NCBI RefSeq assembly: GCF_000423925.1
Contig: NZ_AUIX01000001.1
Coordinates: 62,001-126,000, forward strand
Reading direction: 5' to 3'
From: Butyrivibrio sp. VCD2006
GTDB lineage: Bacteria; Bacillota; Clostridia; Lachnospirales; Lachnospiraceae
Length of the DNA: 64,000 nucleotides
In this document: positions 1-9,335 of the stretch, in pieces
How positions within the stretch are numbered: the stretch's first letter is position 1
Layout: every line of letters starts with the position of its first letter
Translations under genes and position numbers: made by a program
Notes under the pieces: model-generated
The model's database searches: none
Told to the model about the DNA's origin: nothing
Seen by the model: the letters and a program-made list of their open reading frames with translations, nothing else

Positions 1-1190
1 AAGCTCCATGCTGACCCTGACACCTTCACCGGGCTGATACTCTTCTCCTGTGTCCGGATTTATCAGCTTGATGTCGAAAGGACGCGCAAATAGAAAGCTC
101 TCAACTTCCTTTTCCTGAAGGTCAGCGCTTATCTGAACATAATCATCGTAATTATCATCGCCTTCAATAATCTCATCAACTGAAAGCTCAGCATCTCCGG
201 GTATACCTGCTCTTCCATCGTAGGTAACGGTCACCTTAAATCTGCTGCCATCACTACACTCTACTACCTTCTCCTTTACTGTGTGAGCTACAAGGTATAC
301 TGAAAATCCTGAGGTATTAAAGTTAATTGCTCCATCTTCAAGTGTAAATCCTACTGCCTCTGCCTCATCACCAAAGTGAGCAACAGAAATCATGCTGTCT
401 TCATCATCCTCAGACAGATCATCCTGAAGCAGCCTTATTGATATATTCACATCCTTAGTAGGCTGATATTTATCTCCTGTCTCCTGATCTACAAAGGATA
501 TGTCAAAGGCACGTGCGTATGTTAAAAGTCTGTCACCAATTCCAAGGCACTCTTTTCCTTCTTCAACATACTGATCGTATCCATCCCCGCCTTTTTCGAT
601 TTCTTCTACTACAAGCTCAGCACCAGCAGGAATACCTGAAGCATTATCATAAGTTGCAACAATCTCATAAACATTGTCATCAGATGCTGTTACTACCTTT
701 TCTTTAATAGGCTGAACAAAGACATAAACTGAAAAGCCGTCTGTTTCAAAGCTTACAGAATCCGCAGCCTCAATTACGGCAGTATTCTCTTCTGATTCCT
801 GAGGCGCTTCTTCCTCTTCGTTCACCTTAACCTCAGTATTCAATACCTGCGCTTCATTGCTCTCTTCATTAAAGTGAACAGCCAATATCTCGTCATCTGA
901 GAATACTTCGTTATTCTCATACAGCTGCTGCGTATTAACCTCAACATTTACAGAGGCTTTAGGCTGTATCTCTTCTCCGTCCTTGATTATCTTTATATCA
1001 AGAACCTTAACGCTTGCAACTTCCTCGCCTCCTATTTCAAGGGCATCTGTCGCACCATTAACGTACTCATCATATTTATCATCATCAGGAGTAAGCTCAA
1101 CAACCTGTACCTCTGCCCCCTCAGGGATTTCAGCATCTTCGCCATAAATGAGCTTAACGAGTTCCTCAGGAGAGTAAAGTTCTCCCGCAG
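1..1190 (-). repeat. Tandem C-terminal about 143-residue domains of the giant pilin
   Basis: Two complete domains and part of a third share GIPAGAEL/GIPGDAEL, ARAFDI/ARPFDI, a TG-x-x-YQP turn, a VAHF-like strand and a closing GFSVY followed by KEKVV. Equivalent points lie about 429 bases apart (for example near 64-87 and 494-517). I recognise the pattern from Lachnospiraceae surface proteins but cannot name a family for it. Confidence 0.7.
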
Positions 1191-4100
1191 AAATCTCTAC
1201 CTCATCTTCTTCCTCTTCTTTCTCTTTTGATTCTTCTTCATCTAATTCTTTGTCTTTTTCTTCCTCATCCGCCTTTTCAGGCTGTACCTGCGTTGCATCA
1301 TCAGTTACAGCATCCTGTTCACCGGGAGTTTCCCCAGGTGTAGTTTCTGCTGATGCATCATCCGTTGAAGATGCACCATCTGCAACAGATGTGTCATCCG
1401 ATGAAGCTGCATCGTTTGATGAGGCTTCGTCGCTTGATGAAGCTGCTTCTTCAGAAGTTGTTTCTGTTGATGCATCATTATTCTCATCATTTGTGTTTTC
1501 AGAGGATGCTTCTCCCTCCGGTGATGTGGCCGCACTATCCGGGGATTCTGATGTCTCTTCCCCCTGAACCTCAGCATCAGGCGTCTCCTGTGGCTGCTCA
1601 GCAGCCTCCTCCTGACTCTCTTCCTGAACTTCCGGCGCAGTCTCTTCCTGAACTTCGGATACAGCCTCTTCCTGTGTTTCTGCAGCTATCTCTTCCGTAT
1701 CTTCAGAAGGAGCTTCTCCCAATGCTTCCGGTTCAACCTCTTCCAAATCTTCAAAAAAAGCTTCGCCCAAAGATTCCGGCTCAATCTCTTCAGGTTCTTC
1801 AAAAACAACTTCTTCTATTTCAGGTTCCTGAGCACTGACATTAGCAGGTACTTCCCCTACTCCTTCCTGAGCTTCTCCGCCCATAGCCATAGCATTTATC
1901 ACGAAGAAGTTATTACTGTTTCTATTTTTAATGGATGCAGAACCGGAACCATCAGCGTTATAAATAATGTGCTCAGGTACAGGCCAATCGCCGTAATGAG
2001 ACTTTGTAAAATAGTACTCATCAGTGGCTGAACCTGTTCCCGCAAGATCATTATTTGTTTTCATTCCATAGGTTGTATACAAATGGTCATATGGAGCGGC
2101 TACTCTATCAGATACACCGGCCATATCCGCTGAATCAGTCATGAACATGTTATATTTGACGATTCCATCTATTCCGTTCTCCTCGTCAACGTCCACGGCA
2201 GTTGCTCCGGAAGTTTCCTCTGTAGCACCGCCTAAACCATACAAATATACAAATTCGTCATTTGTAGTATCATAGGATTCATTTATAAGGCTTATGTAAT
2301 AACAACCGGACATACTTGATGCTGATCCGGCAATAGCTCCTGGATTTGCGCCCATAAGAACGCGTCCAACTGCATAGCAGTTACCAATACTTCCTGAGGA
2401 TGTTCCAACAAGACCGCCTGTAGAAGATGACCCTGCGGCAGAGCAGGTAGAATAACTGCTGTCAATACTTCCTGAAGATACGCCAACAAGACCTCCGGCA
2501 TTTGTCCCCTGTACATTAATTCTGCCAAGGCCTGCGACTTCATCACTATATATACCGGCTTTTCCATCTTTAGTTATTGTATGTCCACCGGAATAACTCT
2601 TTGAAACAGTTGCCGCATTTGTTCCAATGAGGCCGCCGGCATTTCCGGTAGTAGACCTTACATAAAGAGCCGCACCGCAGCCATCGACAGATCCACCTGT
2701 CATATCGCCGATAAGTCCTCCGGCACTCTGAGCAGCCGTTATCTCAAAAGTCGAATCATCAAAATCTATGGTCGTAGCAGCCCCGCTACCAACATCCGGT
2801 GTAACAGCGCCGTTATATGCAAGGACATTCTTAATAGTACCTATGCCTTTACCAAGAAGTGCTCCCGCATCTCCATTCGTTGAAGAAACACAGATATTCT
2901 TTATTACCACGCCATCGATAGTGCAGTTTTCTGCTTCACCAATAACACCACCTGTGCTTGCAAGTCCATTCACTGCCTTAGCAATAGCGTCATCTACTTT
3001 GTTATATACAAATACATTTTTAACTGCCGAAGTACCTGTAAGCTTACTTGCCAGCATGCCGGTAGGTACTGCCTCAGTGTTAGTTAAGTCAAAGCTTCTT
3101 AAGACCAGATTTGCAATAGTAATGTCTGACTGCGCACCAAACAATCCTACGTTTTTATCTGTGCCAACAATAGGATAGGTAGTATTTGCAGTATCAATTT
3201 TGATGTTCTCTATAACGTGATATTTATTCGTAGAATTAGGATCATTATAAGCAGCTTCCGGATCCGTGGCTGTTACGTCGGCAGCGGAAGTAAGAACAAC
3301 CGGTGCGAGTTGCTCAATTATAGGCGTTGCCGATGTAATATCAAGCTCAGTGCCCATGCCTGTGAATGTTGCAAGCTGATCATTTGATATAGGTGTGAAA
3401 TTTCTCACCTCACCCTTATAGAGATTAAGATCCTCAGACCAGTCAATATCTTCAACAAGGACGGCTGCGATTTTCCCACCGCTTGTAGGAGCCTGATCAG
3501 CTGCGGATGCAACCACTTCCGAATACTCATAATCAAGATTCTGAAGATGTCTGGGATAGACAATCTCAGCAACACTCATGTTACTTAGATAATCGAAGTC
3601 ACCAAATAAGCTGTTTTCAATATTTGAAACAGCACTTGCACTTCTTGCATTTAATCCCACTTCACTTGAAGTATTATTACTTAATTGATAAGGTTCCCAT
3701 ACTTTAAAGGTTAAGCTTATATCTTCACCGGGGATAATGCTTCCTGTACTATTTGGAGTAGCTAAAAGGTCGCTCAGATGATAATTTTTATCAAGCGAAT
3801 CTAACTTGATATAACCTATAAGACCATATGTATCACTGGAATTAGTCACATCTCCAAGATAGCTCGGATCAAGTGTTCCACTTGTTGTAATAAATCTTTG
3901 GCCGGAACCCTGTGCAGTTCCCTCCATATCAAGATAATTGTTTTCAGGCGCACCCTGATAATTCTGCCAGACTATCTGACGTGAAGAGATATCGATTTCC
4001 GCATATTCTTCACTGCTGCCGTTTGCTGTTACAGGGCCTCTTACTGTAAGTTTGAAGTTGAGATTTGTTAACAGATTCTTAGTTTCTTTATCAACAGTGA

Positions 4101-4800
4101 TTTTTACTATTCCTAAAAGATCACGTCCGTTAACAATCCATGCACCTGCAGAAATCCCTGCGTCAACCTTCGCGCCAACTGCAGGATTCTCACCCTCTGC
4201 ATAGTAACCAACATAGCCATTATATGCACCAATTCTGTCCTGAGCCGAGCCACGCAAAGCTGCATCTCTATCCTGCTTAGTAAGCCCAGCAAGGGTTGAT
4301 ATCCCTGCCTTTGACGGATCATCGCAGAGTATTACCGCATAAACATCCAAACTTATAGGATCGTATTCTATGATAAATGAAGCTCCGCCGACTTCAGTAA
4401 GGCTCTTATCCTTGAATACAATACTGTTTGTATCATTTGATGTAACGTATGCCAGTTTACGATCATTATCACCATAGTCAAACTTGTTAGAGGTATTATA
4501 TAGCTCATCTACAACGAAAAGAGTCACCGTCTTTCCATTTTGGGTAATCTGTTTCTCAACCTTTTCCTGTGTTGCAAACAGTTCCATCATTCTGCTTTGG
4601 GCAGCATAATAGACAGACTCCGCTCTTTTATCAAGGTGAGCCTGCCTGTTATTCCTGATCAACCTGGTACCCGAAATTATCCCTACAGCAAGCAGAATTA
4701 TTACTATAGCAATCGCTATCAGAACTTCCGCAAGTGTAAAACCAGCCTTTGCTCTATTTTGAGTATTTTTAGAATTCGCCTTGGTGTTAACTGTTCTCAT
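1..4800 (-). CDS. Giant prepilin-like surface protein with GLUG repeats (3' end beyond window)
   Basis: An open frame runs from ATG at 4800 off the left edge, giving at least 1600 residues. It starts with a basic leader ending KAG, then FTLAEVLIAIAIVI, a textbook class III prepilin cleavage site with Phe+1 and Glu+5 and a hydrophobic helix, so PilD (8543-9334) should process it. After about 500 residues of beta-rich sequence come about six GLUG-type motifs (GGLIG or GGLVG, residues about 640-835), a Glu/Ser/Thr-rich acidic linker (about 980-1200) and tandem domains of about 143 residues containing GIPAGAEL and GFSVY. The SD is GGGAG/GGGG upstream of ATG. It is the last gene seen in the pilus operon. 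Pilin-type export is strongly supported; a tip-adhesin role is inferred. Whether the C-terminus carries a wall anchor cannot be seen. Confidence 0.85.
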   Translation of the reverse strand, partial: MRTVNTKANSKNTQNRAKAGFTLAEVLIAIAIVIILLAVGIISGTRLIRNNRQAHLDKRAESVYYAAQSRMMELFATQEKVEKQITQNGKTVTLFVVDELYNTSNKFDYGDNDRKLAYVTSNDTNSIVFKDKSLTEVGGASFIIEYDPISLDVYAVILCDDPSKAGISTLAGLTKQDRDAALRGSAQDRIGAYNGYVGYYAEGENPAVGAKVDAGISAGAWIVNGRDLLGIVKITVDKETKNLLTNLNFKLTVRGPVTANGSSEEYAEIDISSRQIVWQNYQGAPENNYLDMEGTAQGSGQRFITTSGTLDPSYLGDVTNSSDTYGLIGYIKLDSLDKNYHLSDLLATPNSTGSIIPGEDISLTFKVWEPYQLSNNTSSEVGLNARSASAVSNIENSLFGDFDYLSNMSVAEIVYPRHLQNLDYEYSEVVASAADQAPTSGGKIAAVLVEDIDWSEDLNLYKGEVRNFTPISNDQLATFTGMGTELDITSATPIIEQLAPVVLTSAADVTATDPEAAYNDPNSTNKYHVIENIKIDTANTTYPIVGTDKNVGLFGAQSDITIANLVLRSFDLTNTEAVPTGMLASKLTGTSAVKNVFVYNKVDDAIAKAVNGLASTGGVIGEAENCTIDGVVIKNICVSSTNGDAGALLGKGIGTIKNVLAYNGAVTPDVGSGAATTIDFDDSTFEITAAQSAGGLIGDMTGGSVDGCGAALYVRSTTGNAGGLIGTNAATVSKSYSGGHTITKDGKAGIYSDEVAGLGRINVQGTNAGGLVGVSSGSIDSSYSTCSAAGSSSTGGLVGTSSGSIGNCYAVGRVLMGANPGAIAGSASSMSGCYYISLINESYDTTNDEFVYLYGLGGATEETSGATAVDVDEENGIDGIVKYNMFMTDSADMAGVSDRVAAPYDHLYTTYGMKTNNDLAGTGSATDEYYFTKSHYGDWPVPEHIIYNADGSGSASIKNRNSNNFFVINAMAMGGEAQEGVGEVPANVSAQEPEIEEVVFEEPEEIEPESLGEAFFEDLEEVEPEALGEAPSEDTEEIAAETQEEAVSEVQEETAPEVQEESQEEAAEQPQETPDAEVQGEETSESPDSAATSPEGEASSENTNDENNDASTETTSEEAASSSDEASSNDAASSDDTSVADGASSTDDASAETTPGETPGEQDAVTDDATQVQPEKADEEEKDKELDEEESKEKEEEEDEVEISAGELYSPEELVKLIYGEDAEIPEGAEVQVVELTPDDDKYDEYVNGATDALEIGGEEVASVKVLDIKIIKDGEEIQPKASVNVEVNTQQLYENNEVFSDDEILAVHFNEESNEAQVLNTEVKVNEEEEAPQESEENTAVIEAADSVSFETDGFSVYVFVQPIKEKVVTASDDNVYEIVATYDNASGIPAGAELVVEEIEKGGDGYDQYVEEGKECLGIGDRLLTYARAFDISFVDQETGDKYQPTKDVNISIRLLQDDLSEDDEDSMISVAHFGDEAEAVGFTLEDGAINFNTSGFSVYLVAHTVKEKVVECSDGSRFKVTVTYDGRAGIPGDAELSVDEIIEGDDNYDDYVQISADLQEKEVESFLFARPFDIKLINPDTGEEYQPGEGVRVSMEL
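2300..2875 (-). repeat. GLUG-motif repeat region inside the giant pilin
   Basis: About six degenerate copies of a pattern beginning A/T-G-G-L-I/V-G and followed by a short turn and an aromatic or Cys-Tyr pair can be read, among them AGGLIGTNAATVSKSYSGG and AGGLVGVSSGSIDSSYS. GLUG motifs are known from secreted bacterial adhesins and M26-type proteases and form beta-helix-like folds. The N-terminal copies (toward 2875) are weaker. Confidence 0.75.
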
Positions 4801-4840
4801 ACCCCACATCTCCCAGTCTGTATTTTTTAAACTAGTTAGA

Positions 4841-5419
4841 TCAATTTATTTGAACTTCACCCGGTACTATAATTTCAGATTTCCCTTTAGTTAATGATTT
4901 TCCCTTTTTATCAAACACCTCTATATTTAATTCAAATTTCCAATATGGATTAGCTTTCGTTGGCGTATCTATTGCCTCAAATGTGGTCTCTATCTCCAGT
5001 TTTTCGGCAAAGTCGTGAGCGTTCTCGCCATTCATGCCAACTATTGGGTAATATTTCTTATCTGTGTACTTAACATTTTGAAGATATAGTGAATCACCAT
5101 CCACTATCTTGCAGCGACCACCAATCAGTCCGCTTCCATCAAAAAAAGTTATTTCATCTCCAACCTTCTCGATTTCACTGGCTGTTGTCATCTCCGATCT
5201 AACAAAACCAGAAAGCGTAGGCATTATCATCTGAGCATTTGCATGGTTGGTATAGTTTAGATAATGTGCTGCTGCAAGCCTCAACGACTCTGCTATAAGC
5301 TGAGAGGCAAGAAGCAATATCAGAATGGCAAAAAGCATTTCCGCAAACGAAAACCCTTTACTGCCGGATCGCCTCATTTTTCTATGAATTTGCCTTATTA
5401 GTTTTTTTATAGTACTCAT
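4841..5419 (-). CDS. Minor pilin / pseudopilin, type IV
   Basis: This 192-residue protein has a basic 21-residue leader ending SGSKG, then FSFAEMLFAILILLLASQ: Gly-1, Phe+1, Glu+5 and a hydrophobic alpha1 helix, which define a class III prepilin. The rest is a soluble domain without recognisable motifs (IEKVGDEITFFDGSGLIGG region, beta-rich). It sits between two other prepilin-like genes directly before the giant pilin, so it may help prime the pilus or present that protein at the tip. No clear SD is seen at the chosen ATG. Prepilin class is well supported; the exact PilV/W/X equivalence is not resolvable. Confidence 0.8.
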   Translation of the reverse strand: MSTIKKLIRQIHRKMRRSGSKGFSFAEMLFAILILLLASQLIAESLRLAAAHYLNYTNHANAQMIMPTLSGFVRSEMTTASEIEKVGDEITFFDGSGLIGGRCKIVDGDSLYLQNVKYTDKKYYPIVGMNGENAHDFAEKLEIETTFEAIDTPTKANPYWKFELNIEVFDKKGKSLTKGKSEIIVPGEVQIN

Positions 5420-5432
5420 ACCAAAAGCAAAC

Positions 5433-5666
5433 CTAGTTTCCTATAGTAAAACCATTAACAACAACCTCTATTTCACTTCCCGTACTCGGGGTCGGATTAT
5501 CGTAATATATTGATTTTTTCCTGGCTGCTATATCTGCATCGGTAGCAGCAGCCATTGCCTGTGGCAGCATCAAAAGTGCAAGGGCTGCTATCAAAAGCGC
5601 TATAAGAGTCTCTGCAAGAGACTCTCCGGCACGACTCTTAAGTTTTACTTTTGATTTATCAAGCAT
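5433..5666 (-). CDS. Small minor pilin-like protein
   Basis: The chosen ATG at 5666 gives 77 residues with a 14-residue basic leader ending SRAG and then ESLAETLIALLIAALALLM: Gly-1, Glu+5, hydrophobic helix. Residue +1 is Glu and not Phe, which is unusual. The start at 5666 is preferred over an ATG at 5717 because it has AAGG-type purines just upstream, gives a normal leader length and avoids a 29-base overlap with the preceding gene. The mature part is only about 60 residues, so it is a very short pseudopilin. It lies within the pilus operon between two other pilin-like genes. Confidence 0.7.
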   Translation of the reverse strand: MLDKSKVKLKSRAGESLAETLIALLIAALALLMLPQAMAAATDADIAARKKSIYYDNPTPSTGSEIEVVVNGFTIGN

Positions 5667-5688
5667 TTCCCTTAACCTTCTCCAAAGC

Positions 5689-6357
5689 TTATGAACTCGC
5701 TTTCTTTCCGGTAACATACATTCCGATTTTCGACCAGGAAATATACGTCACTTCCTTTTGTTCAAATGTTCCAGTAGCAACTGCGGCATTAACTTCAGGT
5801 TTGATTTTTTTTCCAATTTTATCTTCCAGCACAGTTTGCGACGATCCCGGTATTGTCAGCGTAAGGGGATAATCTTCTTTACCACCATCTATCCAGACAT
5901 CCACATTTATTGTGAAATCCGACTGCATTGTTATTTTCCCTTTAAGTGTTCCGTCTAATCCGTCTAAACCTTCGCTTTCAAAAGTAATAGTCCTACTTGT
6001 TTCGTCATTGCTTGATGCTACTGTCTCAGCCATTTCTTTTATTTTCAGGCCAAAGGTTTCCTCCATACCCTTTACGGTATTATTATCATCATTTGCACTG
6101 ACTCCTTCTTCATATCTGTAGATTGAGTCATCCTTAATGCAATCAGTGATAAGCTTCATTGCCTGCGTGGTCGCTTTAAACGCTATATCTCCCTTTCTCT
6201 CGGCAATTGTTCTTTTCGCATTTAAAATTGCTGAATTTACAATAGCAAGCGCCACAAAGGAGCAGATAATAAATATCACCAGAGCTACCACCATTGATGC
6301 TCCGCGGGTATTTAGTTTTTTTCTGACTAATTTGGTCGTTTTCTTTAAAGGAGTCAT
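5689..6357 (-). CDS. PilX-like minor pilin / pilus assembly membrane protein
   Basis: 222 residues with a basic N-terminus (about 19 residues) ending NTRG, then ASMVVALVIFIICSFVALAIV and a polar helix with AKRTIAERKGD. This looks like a PilX/GspK-type N-terminus without Glu+5. The remainder (residues 45-222) has no motif I recognise. ATG is preceded by AAGGA. It lies 3 bases before the pilO-like gene in coordinates and so directly follows it in the operon. Lack of Glu+5 is typical of the GspK/PilX tip subunit, so a tip role is plausible but inferred. Confidence 0.65.
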   Translation of the reverse strand: MTPLKKTTKLVRKKLNTRGASMVVALVIFIICSFVALAIVNSAILNAKRTIAERKGDIAFKATTQAMKLITDCIKDDSIYRYEEGVSANDDNNTVKGMEETFGLKIKEMAETVASSNDETSRTITFESEGLDGLDGTLKGKITMQSDFTINVDVWIDGGKEDYPLTLTIPGSSQTVLEDKIGKKIKPEVNAAVATGTFEQKEVTYISWSKIGMYVTGKKASS

Positions 6358-6359
6358 TT

Positions 6360-6956
6360 TTATTCCTTAAGAGAATCCTCCGGAAGCTCTTTATCGGGAA
6401 TGCCATCGTGCATGGTTTCATAGAATGCTCCCGTGAGCTTAACCGTTACTTCATCATCGGTTAAATTTTCCCCGAGCACAAACGGTGTTACTACCATATC
6501 CTCAATGAGGCATCTGATTTCACACCCTTCCAGCTCCTCTATGATTTTTTCCGCTGCAGCAAAACTTTTCACTGTATAGTTCATTTCCCATTGTCTTCTA
6601 ATCAGATCCCCCTCTCTAGTTATATCGGTAAATCTGACCGAATAATCCATAGTTTTATCAAGTGTTGCATGCAAAAAATCCAGCTCCTGTTTTCCGGCAT
6701 TATAGCTGGGCAGATAGCTTAGCGATGCCTTTTTATTGGCATCTATGTCCTCCGACATGGCCTGCATACTGTTTATCTTGTTCTCAGTTGCAGCAAGCTC
6801 CGTGGTAAGGGCATTTTGCTCCTTCTTCGCCGCTGCTATCCCCTGCTCAATAGGAGTTGACACAAACAGATAGTAGCCTGCACCGATAATAATTATCAGC
6901 AGTAGAACAAGAAGAATTTTTTCAGTTTTAGTAAAAGCTCTGTTTAGTATGTTCAC
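6360..6956 (-). CDS. pilO: PilO-like inner-membrane alignment protein
   Basis: 198 residues with a short cytoplasmic stretch, one transmembrane helix (about residues 14-33, LLVLLLIIIIGAGYYLFVS), a coiled coil (about 35-75) and a ferredoxin-like C-terminal domain. This is the PilO/GspM architecture: a bitopic protein that pairs with PilN and links PilM to the pilus platform. Start is GTG with a perfect AGGAGG seven bases upstream. It follows the PilM-PilN fusion by one base, as expected for a stoichiometric complex. Sequence identity to known PilO is low, so the call rests on topology and position. Confidence 0.7.
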   Translation of the reverse strand: MNILNRAFTKTEKILLVLLLIIIIGAGYYLFVSTPIEQGIAAAKKEQNALTTELAATENKINSMQAMSEDIDANKKASLSYLPSYNAGKQELDFLHATLDKTMDYSVRFTDITREGDLIRRQWEMNYTVKSFAAAEKIIEELEGCEIRCLIEDMVVTPFVLGENLTDDEVTVKLTGAFYETMHDGIPDKELPEDSLKE

Positions 6957-6957
6957 G

Positions 6958-8529
6958 TTATTCCTCCTTTGTGGAAGACCTCGTAATTAAATATACCTTT
7001 ATTTCAGCATTTACCCCCGACTCAACTTCCTCCGTTTTTGTATCATCCTCAATGGTTTGGGCTGATGCAACAGAACAGCTCTCGACTATCTCCTGCTCCT
7101 TGAGAAGTGTTGTAAGCTTACTTACTTCCTCCAAAGTGTCAGCCTTTAGATCTATGGTCATGACACCCTTCACAAGATTCATGTAGGTAACCTTCATCCT
7201 CTGTTTTCCTATAAGGTCAACAAGCTTTGCAGCATCGAGCCTGCTTATTCTCCCTATTTCCTCTTCATTCATGGTATCCCACGTGTAGTGATAATACTCA
7301 TTTTTAAGATCACCTGCCCCCTCAATACTTGCACTTATGGAATCAACCTGCTCCTGAAGCTTCTGAGCCTTACTTCTTTCGTTTACCAGGACTCGCACTC
7401 TATCCCATAGTGTGAATTTACCTATAATGCCAAGAGCAGCAATTACTGCAACTGCGACCCATACAGCGATCCAGATATTTGTCTTCTTTTTCTTTCCGGC
7501 CGCTGCAAGATTACTGTTGGTATCAACACCTACTGCGTCGCTAAGCAGTATTCCAACAGAACCATAGGTAACATTTATTTCCTTCTGCTGACTGTACTTA
7601 GGAAACAGCTCGTCCATAGTCAGCACATTTTTATCAACACGTTCCTTTAACATCTCAACAAGAGGTTCTGTCATGGCACCTGTTCCGCAGAGAACCACGT
7701 CATTAAGACGAGATGTCATATCTGAAAATTCATAGAAATTCAGACCTTTTAATACCTCTATGGAAATGTCTTTATATGCATTAATTGCAACAGGTAGTTT
7801 GTCACAATCGTTATATTTGTTTCTAAGGTAAGTAATCGCAAGATGAACGTCGACATTCATTTCATCTGCCAGAGCCTGAATAATGTGATCCTCACCGATG
7901 TCTATCATGTGTGAGAGCTTGAATTCACCGTTTTTAAACACCATCATTCTGGTGCCACGGCGACCAATATCCATGAAGCATCTCTCTTTTTTTACTTCCT
8001 CCTCATCGCCAAGAGCTCCTATGAGAATTTCATAAACCGAAGTTTCAGGAAGAGTTCTTACCAGCTTTAATCCTGCCATCTTAAGCATATCGCGCAGGTC
8101 ATTTATCAACACAAGCGGAACTGCATATGCCAAAAGTTCTACCGTTGTGGCTTCCTCTTCATTATCGTTTGATCTTTTTACATAATCGAATACATATTGG
8201 TTTAATTCGCCCTGAATAAAGTCCTTGAACTCGAATGGGATATTATCTCTAAGCTGCTCTTCTTCAAGCTTGGGCATGGAAACCTTTCGCACAAAAATAT
8301 CGCTGTCAGGAATTACATATGCAGCTTTTTTGCACTTTAATCCCTTATCCTTCATCTGTTCCTTCAGGAATTCAGCAAAAAGGTTATAGGAGAGGATTTT
8401 ATTACCCTCTACTATATTGTCGGGTATTTCCTCCCAATAGGATTTACGTACAACACCGCCCCTCATCAAGGTCATTGCCAGTCTTCCATGTGAAACACTT
8501 ATTCCCAATATGCCCTGATTTTTAGCCAT
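6958..8529 (-). CDS. pilM: PilM-PilN fusion, type IV pilus assembly
   Basis: 523 residues from ATG at 8529 (GGGGAG upstream; an in-frame start 10 codons earlier lacks an SD). Residues 1 to about 340 are an actin-like ATPase of the PilM type (GILGISVSHGRLAMT, later DIGRRGTRMMVFKNG and CGTGAMTEPL). A Lys-rich stretch is followed by one transmembrane helix (about 352-375), a coiled coil and a PilN-like periplasm-facing domain. In most systems PilM and PilN are separate and PilM binds the short N-terminal tail of PilN; here they are covalently joined. It overlaps nothing but lies 13 bases after pilD. Confidence 0.8.
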   Translation of the reverse strand: MAKNQGILGISVSHGRLAMTLMRGGVVRKSYWEEIPDNIVEGNKILSYNLFAEFLKEQMKDKGLKCKKAAYVIPDSDIFVRKVSMPKLEEEQLRDNIPFEFKDFIQGELNQYVFDYVKRSNDNEEEATTVELLAYAVPLVLINDLRDMLKMAGLKLVRTLPETSVYEILIGALGDEEEVKKERCFMDIGRRGTRMMVFKNGEFKLSHMIDIGEDHIIQALADEMNVDVHLAITYLRNKYNDCDKLPVAINAYKDISIEVLKGLNFYEFSDMTSRLNDVVLCGTGAMTEPLVEMLKERVDKNVLTMDELFPKYSQQKEINVTYGSVGILLSDAVGVDTNSNLAAAGKKKKTNIWIAVWVAVAVIAALGIIGKFTLWDRVRVLVNERSKAQKLQEQVDSISASIEGAGDLKNEYYHYTWDTMNEEEIGRISRLDAAKLVDLIGKQRMKVTYMNLVKGVMTIDLKADTLEEVSKLTTLLKEQEIVESCSVASAQTIEDDTKTEEVESGVNAEIKVYLITRSSTKEE

Positions 8530-8542
8530 CAGTTCTCCCCTC

Positions 8543-9334
8543 TCACAGCAGCCCCACATACCAGGCTGTTATGGAATCACCAACTATAAGTACTAGATAC
8601 GCCGACATTGCAATCGCGGGACCAAATGGAAATTCCTTTGTTGCATTCGGATTTATTCTCTTTCTTATAAATGCAAATATCAGTCCTAAAATACAGGACA
8701 AAAATATCAGTTCATAGGTGCCTGCTACTCCAAGGTATAATCCAAGAAGTGCTAAAAGCTTTATATCTCCGCCTCCAAGACTCTCTTTCTTTAATAGCTT
8801 ATCCATTACAAGGCTAAGAATCAGCATCACCGCTAATACTCCCACCCCGGTAAGGCATCTGCTGACAAAATATCTAAGACCATATCTGCCAAGAATAATT
8901 TCCAATATTGAAAAAACTATCCAGCTTACAAGAGCTGTTATCAGCAGCTTATCCGGAATCTCGAAGGATTCCAGATCAACCAGTGCGATTGCGAAAAGAC
9001 AGCCTGTAAGAATCCAGTTTTTATAAAACACTATAAAGTCGGATCCTGTATGCAGAAACAAAACAAGTGACATTAGCATAAAACTAAGCTCTGCGATAGG
9101 ATATCTTGCTGATATTTTCTTTCCACAGTATCTGCATTTCCCTCCGCTTATCGCATAGCTAAATACCGGTATAAGATCAATGGCAGAAAGCTCATGGCCA
9201 CATTCCATACAGTGGCTTCTTCCCTTTACAAAATCCTCTTTTCTCACAATGCGCATAGCCATACAGTTTAAGAAAGATCCAAAAACGAGTCCGAATAGAG
9301 CTATGCATATGCTGTAATATATGTTCTCTGCCAC
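8543..9334 (-). CDS. pilD: Prepilin peptidase / N-methyltransferase PilD
   Basis: 263 residues, polytopic. All signature features are visible: N-terminal domain with two CxxC pairs (Cys42/Cys45, Cys67/Cys70) that bind zinc, the first catalytic Asp in ALVDLESFEIPD (about 119-130) and the second in GGGDIKL (about 187-193), which define aspartic A24 prepilin peptidases. It cleaves after the Gly of class III leaders and N-methylates residue +1. Likely substrates are the pilins at 16402-16788, 5433-5666, 4841-5419 and the giant pilin. Start is GTG overlapping the pilC end region (TGATGTG), implying translational coupling. Confidence 0.93.
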   Translation of the reverse strand: MAENIYYSICIALFGLVFGSFLNCMAMRIVRKEDFVKGRSHCMECGHELSAIDLIPVFSYAISGGKCRYCGKKISARYPIAELSFMLMSLVLFLHTGSDFIVFYKNWILTGCLFAIALVDLESFEIPDKLLITALVSWIVFSILEIILGRYGLRYFVSRCLTGVGVLAVMLILSLVMDKLLKKESLGGGDIKLLALLGLYLGVAGTYELIFLSCILGLIFAFIRKRINPNATKEFPFGPAIAMSAYLVLIVGDSITAWYVGLL

Positions 9335-9335
9335 A

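Noticed and set aside
1250..1838. Plus-strand Ser- and Leu-rich ORFs opposite the giant pilin
   Set aside because: They are shadows of the acidic low-complexity linker on the minus strand and have no SD or family signature.
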